Below, piece by piece: positions 13,564 to 17,633 of a stretch of 17,633 nucleotides of DNA. The notes beneath the pieces were generated by a model. The model was not told the DNA's origin. It did no database searches and worked only from the letters and a program-made list of their open reading frames with translations. The DNA is from Victivallales bacterium. Lineage in GTDB: Bacteria > Verrucomicrobiota > Lentisphaeria > Oligosphaerales > Lenti-02. Each line of letters starts with the position of its first letter. Positions within the stretch are counted from its first letter, which is position 1. The position numbers and the translations under genes are program-made. Where the stretch lies: positions 1 to 17,633 of the forward strand of contig JABGQJ010000078.1 of the NCBI GenBank assembly GCA_018648945.1, written 5' to 3'.

Positions 13564-16500
13564 TCATCGGTAGAGCCACACCCGCATCATCGACAGCAGC
13601 CTTGTCTGGTCCACTGGCTTGGGCATGTAGTCGCTCGCGCCCGCTGCCAGGCATTTCTCGCGGTCCTCCGGCATGGCCTTGGCGGTCAGCGCGAGGATCG
13701 GGAGGTCGCGGAACTGGTCCTGACTGCGAATCCTGGCCATGGTCTCATACCCGTCCATCACCGGCATCATGATATCCATGAGCACCAGCGCCACATCCGG
13801 GTTTTCGGCCAGGAGCCGCAGTGCCCGCTCGCCGTTCTCGGCCTTCAGCGGCTGCATGCCACGTTCGGCGAGCAGACGGGCCACTGCAAAGGTCGTGCGC
13901 ATGTCGTCGTCGACGATCAGCACCTTTCTGTCATGCAGAAGCGCGTCGGTGTCGTGGAGATTCAGGATGATTTGCCGCTTCTTCTCCGGCATCCGGTCCA
14001 CCACCCGGTGCAGGAACAGCGAGACCTCGTCCAGCAGGCGCTCCTGGGAGCGAACGTCCTTAATGACGATGGTGTGGGCGCGTTCGCGGATTGTCTCCTC
14101 TTCGGCGCGGGTGAGGTCGCGGGCCGTGTGGACGACAACTGGCGGCAGGGCGACGCCTTCGCTCTCCAGGGCGGCCAGGACAGCATTGCCATCCATGTCC
14201 GGCAGCCGCAGGTCGAGGACCACGCAGTCGTACCGTTCGGCCCGCAATGCCGCGAGGGCCTCTCCGCCGCTGCTGGCCTCGTCCACCCTCACGTCGCCGC
14301 TGCGGATCAGTTCCACGGCTTCGCGTCGGATCGCGGGGTCGTCCTCGACGACGAGTACGCGTCTGGGGCTATTGTCAGCGACGTGTTGCAGCCGGTCGAA
14401 GATCGCCTCCAGATGGTCCTGGTCGAGCGGTTTGACGGCATGGCCGACCGCGCCCTTGTTCAGGGACTCGGCCACGCTATCCTCGGCAGAGACCACGTGG
14501 ACCGGGATGTGCCGTGTGCGCGTGTTCTCCTTGAGGGCGGCAAGCACGGCCAAGCCGTCCATGCCGGGCAGGCGCAGGTCGAGAATGACGCCGCGCGGTA
14601 CATACTCGCCCGCCAGCTCAAGAGCCGTCTCACCAGTGAGGGCAACGAGACACTTGAAGCCCTTGTCGCGGCACGTGTCCCGGAGGACCTTGGCGAAAGT
14701 GGGATCGTCTTCCACGACCAGGATCGCCGCGTCTTCCGCAACGACGCCTTCGCGGTCGTCGGGAATCTGCGCGGTGGGCGGCAGAGCCGTAACGGCGGAT
14801 GAGGTCTCGACCGGTGGCTTCGGTACCGTCGGCGTCGCGGGTCCCGGGGCCTGCGCGGGTTGGGCTTGCAGGGGGAGATAGAGGGTGAAGACGGAGCCTG
14901 AGCCCGGCTTGCTCTCGAGCTGGATTTCCCCACCCAGCAGTTTGGCGAGTTCGCGGGAAATCGAGAGGCCAAGGCCTGTGCCCCCGTATCTCCGCGCCGT
15001 GCCGCCATCCACCTGTTGGAATGCCTCGAAGATGATCTTCTGTTGCTCCGGTGCGATGCCGATGCCGGTGTCCCGCACGGCGATGGCCAGGGCCGCCTCG
15101 GGGGAGACGCCGCTCCGGATGAGATCGACTTCCGGGTCGGCGCTTCCGATGGCGACCGTCACGCTGCCCTGCTCGGTGAACTTGATGGCATTCGACACCA
15201 GGTTGCGGAGGATCTGCGCGACGCGCTTGTAGTCGCTCATGAACTCCCCGGGAGTTCCTTCGGCCACCGTGACCTCAAAACCGATTCCCCGTTCCTCCGC
15301 CATGTGTTTGAATGAGGTGCGGACGCCCTCTGCCACATCGTCAACGCGGACCGTGCCCATGGCCAGGTCCATGCGCCCGGCTTCTATTTTCGAGAGATCG
15401 AGGATGTCGTTGATCAGGGTCAGCAGTTCGCTGCCGCCGCCGTGAATGATCTTGGCCGACTCCACCTGCTCGGGAGTCAGGTTGCCGTCCTTGTTCCGGG
15501 TCAGGCCCTGTGCTAGCAGCAGAAGACTATTGAGCGGCGTACGCAGTTCGTGGGACATATTGGCCAGGAATTCGGACTTGTACTTGCTGGCCAAGGCCAC
15601 TTCCGCCGCCCTCTCCTCGGTGGCCTTCCGGGCGCGCTCCACTTCCTCTTTCTGCCGCACCAGAAGATCGTTGTTGGCACCAAGTTCCTCGTTGGTGACG
15701 CGGAGTTCTTCCTGCTGGACCTGGAGGCGTTCCTCGGACTTCGTCAACCGTTGCGCTTGCTCCGCCAGTTCCTCGTTGCTGACGCGGAGTTCCTCCTGCT
15801 GGGTCTGGAGCTCCTCCGACTGCCGCTGGGTCTCCCCCAGCAGTTCGTTCAGCCGCAGCCTGGATTGCGCTCGGTGGACCCCGATGCCGATCTGTTCGCT
15901 TGTGCCGTCGAGGAATTCCTGATGCAGGTCGGTCAGGGGCTCCAGGGAAGCAAGCTCGATGACGCCGACCACGTCTTGTTCGAAGAGGATGGGCATCACC
16001 AGAAGGCTCTTTGGCCTGGCCTGCCCCAAGGCTGATCCGACCAGCACATAGTCATCGGGAACGTTGCTCAGCAGGATCGGCTTCCTCCCGACAGCTGCCT
16101 GGCCCACCAAGCCTTCGCCGAACGGGAAGGTGTCGGGCACTCCCTGGTGCGCGCGATAGGCATAGCGACCGGCCAACCGCAGCATCCCGTTCTCGGCCAG
16201 GAACAGCGCCCCGACTTGCGCGCCGACACGCTCGGCAAGGCAGGCGATCACGTCGTTGACCAATGTCGCGACCGGCATCTCCCCCAACATGGCCTCGGCG
16301 ACCTGGCCTTGTCCTTTCCGGATCCAGTTCTTGCGTTGGAGCAGTTCGGACTTCTCGCGCAGCTCGTCCTCTGCTTCGCGCCGTTCGGTCACGTCCATGC
16401 CGACGCCGATGACGCCGATGATCTCCCCGCTTGCGTCCCGGTATGGGATCTTGCTGGTGCTGAGCCAGCGCGTTCCGCTCTTGGTGATCCAGATCTCGTC

Positions 16501-17517
16501 GATGGCCAGCTTGGGCTCGCCGCTGCGGATGACCGCGAGATCGTCGTCGTGGTAGGCCTTGGCCTGTTTTGGCGGGTGGATGTCGTATAGGCTATGCCCT
16601 TGCAGTTCGTCCTTGCCAATCTGGTGGGCCGTGGCCACGAACTGATTCACGCGGATGTAGCGGTTCTCCGTGTCCTTGTAGAACACGAGCCCCGGGATCG
16701 CGTCGATGATGGCTTCAAGCTCGGCGTTCGCGCGCACGATCTTGCTCTCCGAGGAGCGGAACGCCACTAGCCAGAACACGCCGATGTAGGCTAGGAAGCG
16801 GAGAAGATGCCACACCCACCAGCCCAACTCCCAGGCGTCCGAGGCGCGGAAGAGCATGCCAGCGCTGCCAAAGAGCAGGCAGACGACGAGGAACATCCAG
16901 TCCTCAGGATCCCGCCGCGCGTAGCAGCGCACCGCGAAGTTGATGGCGGCCAGGAGTGTCAGCCCCCCGCCAATCACGTTCAGAGCCTTGGCGAGGTCGG
17001 TGAACTGACCATCGACCATCATGCGGGGCACATGGTCTCCATGGAGGAGGGAATGCGCCCCCAGCCCCAGCGTGACCAGAATCACCACGCACGCCGCCGT
17101 CACCGACACCGCTCGTGAGACCTCGCGTTCGGGCAACCAAACAAGCACGAAGAAGACACCGCCAACCAGTACAGCCAGGCTGTGAAACCAGACAAACTGG
17201 TCCCCGACAGGCGCGCAACTGTGGCAGATGTCGAGCACGGCCATGCCGACCAGCGCGCAGGCGATCCAGAGCCGCTGACTGGTATGGTCCGTATGCCGCG
17301 AGAGCAGAATCGTTGCCCCCAAGACCAACCCGAGTGCGGCACCGACCGTTTCCAGCGTGGAATGGAAGGGCAGAGAGAGCCCGCGCCAGCCTGGTGCCAG
17401 GAGCTGGGATGCGACCATCGCCACGACCGGCAGGCCGATCCCTAGAGCGAGCGCGGCCAGCAATCGCCAGCCCCCTTCCTGCGCTTCCCCGGTCCCAGGC
17501 TTCCCATCTGTCAACAT
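13564..17517 (-). CDS. Membrane hybrid histidine kinase, 7TM (MASE3-like)-PAS-GAF-HisKA-HATPase-REC-REC-REC
   Basis: This 1317-aa protein starts with about seven membrane segments (18-253) resembling the MASE3 sensor module. A PAS domain (about 262-380, ending 'GVGMDVTERR'), a GAF domain (about 405-550) and a long coiled coil (555-645) with a 28-residue internal repeat follow. HisKA has H656 in 'NMSHELRTPLNS', and the ATPase ends near 880 ('GGTGLGLSISRELAKLLGG'). After a Pro/Ala linker come three receivers with phospho-acceptors D980, D1102 and D1248. It should sense a membrane or cytoplasmic cue, autophosphorylate and feed several fused receivers. The frame extends upstream to a TTG at 17589, but the ATG at 17517 has a perfect AAGGAG 6 nt before it and is preferred. 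It is the first gene of the operon with cheR, cheB and a second hybrid kinase. Confidence 0.92.
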   Translation of the reverse strand: MLTDGKPGTGEAQEGGWRLLAALALGIGLPVVAMVASQLLAPGWRGLSLPFHSTLETVGAALGLVLGATILLSRHTDHTSQRLWIACALVGMAVLDICHSCAPVGDQFVWFHSLAVLVGGVFFVLVWLPEREVSRAVSVTAACVVILVTLGLGAHSLLHGDHVPRMMVDGQFTDLAKALNVIGGGLTLLAAINFAVRCYARRDPEDWMFLVVCLLFGSAGMLFRASDAWELGWWVWHLLRFLAYIGVFWLVAFRSSESKIVRANAELEAIIDAIPGLVFYKDTENRYIRVNQFVATAHQIGKDELQGHSLYDIHPPKQAKAYHDDDLAVIRSGEPKLAIDEIWITKSGTRWLSTSKIPYRDASGEIIGVIGVGMDVTERREAEDELREKSELLQRKNWIRKGQGQVAEAMLGEMPVATLVNDVIACLAERVGAQVGALFLAENGMLRLAGRYAYRAHQGVPDTFPFGEGLVGQAAVGRKPILLSNVPDDYVLVGSALGQARPKSLLVMPILFEQDVVGVIELASLEPLTDLHQEFLDGTSEQIGIGVHRAQSRLRLNELLGETQRQSEELQTQQEELRVSNEELAEQAQRLTKSEERLQVQQEELRVTNEELGANNDLLVRQKEEVERARKATEERAAEVALASKYKSEFLANMSHELRTPLNSLLLLAQGLTRNKDGNLTPEQVESAKIIHGGGSELLTLINDILDLSKIEAGRMDLAMGTVRVDDVAEGVRTSFKHMAEERGIGFEVTVAEGTPGEFMSDYKRVAQILRNLVSNAIKFTEQGSVTVAIGSADPEVDLIRSGVSPEAALAIAVRDTGIGIAPEQQKIIFEAFQQVDGGTARRYGGTGLGLSISRELAKLLGGEIQLESKPGSGSVFTLYLPLQAQPAQAPGPATPTVPKPPVETSSAVTALPPTAQIPDDREGVVAEDAAILVVEDDPTFAKVLRDTCRDKGFKCLVALTGETALELAGEYVPRGVILDLRLPGMDGLAVLAALKENTRTRHIPVHVVSAEDSVAESLNKGAVGHAVKPLDQDHLEAIFDRLQHVADNSPRRVLVVEDDPAIRREAVELIRSGDVRVDEASSGGEALAALRAERYDCVVLDLRLPDMDGNAVLAALESEGVALPPVVVHTARDLTRAEEETIRERAHTIVIKDVRSQERLLDEVSLFLHRVVDRMPEKKRQIILNLHDTDALLHDRKVLIVDDDMRTTFAVARLLAERGMQPLKAENGERALRLLAENPDVALVLMDIMMPVMDGYETMARIRSQDQFRDLPILALTAKAMPEDREKCLAAGASDYMPKPVDQTRLLSMMRVWLYR

Positions 17518-17523
17518 GAGTGA

Positions 17524-17529
17524 CTCCTT
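17524..17529 (-). promoter_or_regulatory. Ribosome binding site of the membrane kinase gene
   Basis: AAGGAG read on the minus strand lies 6 nt before the ATG at 17517. It decides this start over the upstream TTG at 17589, which would add 24 residues with no clear function ahead of the membrane segments. Confidence 0.75.
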
Positions 17530-17562
17530 ATTGCCCACACACCGAACCCAGAGAATCCCAGA

Positions 17563-17576
17563 CTGCATCGCTGCAG
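17563..17576. promoter_or_regulatory. Short inverted repeat upstream of the kinase operon
   Basis: CTGCA and TGCAG flank a 4-bp centre (perfect 5-bp arms), about 45 nt upstream of the start codon. It could be an operator or a small leader hairpin. No convincing promoter was found between here and the window edge, so this is only suggestive. Confidence 0.2.
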
Positions 17577-17633
17577 ATAGTGGGCGCAACTTCTGCCGTC
17601 ACGCCTTCATGCCTGCTTCCGCTTCAGCCCGTG

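Noticed and set aside
17518..17589. TTG start at 17589 for the membrane kinase
   Set aside because: It lacks a clear ribosome binding site, while the ATG at 17517 has AAGGAG at ideal spacing.
17590..17620. Possible sigma-54 promoter (GGCA-N4-TTGC) upstream of the membrane kinase
   Set aside because: The GG and GC dinucleotides are two bases too close for the -24/-12 spacing.

Overview
The window is GC-rich chromosomal DNA from a bacterium that I cannot name with certainty. A ceramidase-like amidohydrolase relative, two large secreted proteins (an FG-GAP/laminin-B protein and a CBM9 / GH42-like / F5-8 fusion) and very large hybrid histidine kinases are the kind of content seen in uncultured Planctomycetota and neighbouring phyla (Lentisphaerota, Hydrogenedentota, Armatimonadota and similar). 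This is inference from gene content only.

Layout. (1) 1-1082, minus strand: a neutral/alkaline-ceramidase-like gene, cut by the left edge of the window so its C-terminus is missing. (2) 1083-1947: about 0.86 kb without a credible gene. It holds a 72-bp repeat (1114-1185) that carries a promoter-like sequence for the ceramidase-like gene, an 84-bp palindromic element (1444-1527) with related solo arms, and a good promoter (1770-1799) for the plus-strand genes. (3) 1948-8141, plus strand: two genes probably transcribed together, both with signal peptides, whose products should act outside the cytoplasm on a glycan or similar surface substrate. (4) 8348-8707, minus strand: only the C-terminal quarter of a MATE transporter. 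It is preceded by a second copy of the 72-bp repeat at exactly the same distance from the start codon as in front of the ceramidase-like gene. (5) 8963-17517, minus strand: a tightly packed four-gene signalling operon. The order of transcription is a membrane hybrid kinase with three receiver domains (1317 aa), a CheR-type methyltransferase, a CheB-type methylesterase without receiver domain, and a soluble hybrid kinase with a receiver at each end (997 aa). Stop and start codons overlap at the two downstream junctions.

How the genes could work together. The signalling operon has no CheA, CheW or chemoreceptor gene within the window, so CheR and CheB are more likely part of a kinase-centred phosphorelay than of classical chemotaxis. 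The membrane kinase has its own PAS and GAF sensors and passes phosphate to up to three fused receivers. The last gene begins with a receiver domain and could be the next step of the relay. The secreted pair looks like a small glycan-recognition and degradation unit.

The most unusual non-coding feature is the 72-bp repeat. It lies 31 nt upstream of two unrelated start codons and contains an identical TTGCGT-N17-TATCCT pattern in both copies. It may be a duplicated promoter-leader cassette. Nothing in the window is a CRISPR array, an rRNA, a convincing tRNA or a recognisable transposase.
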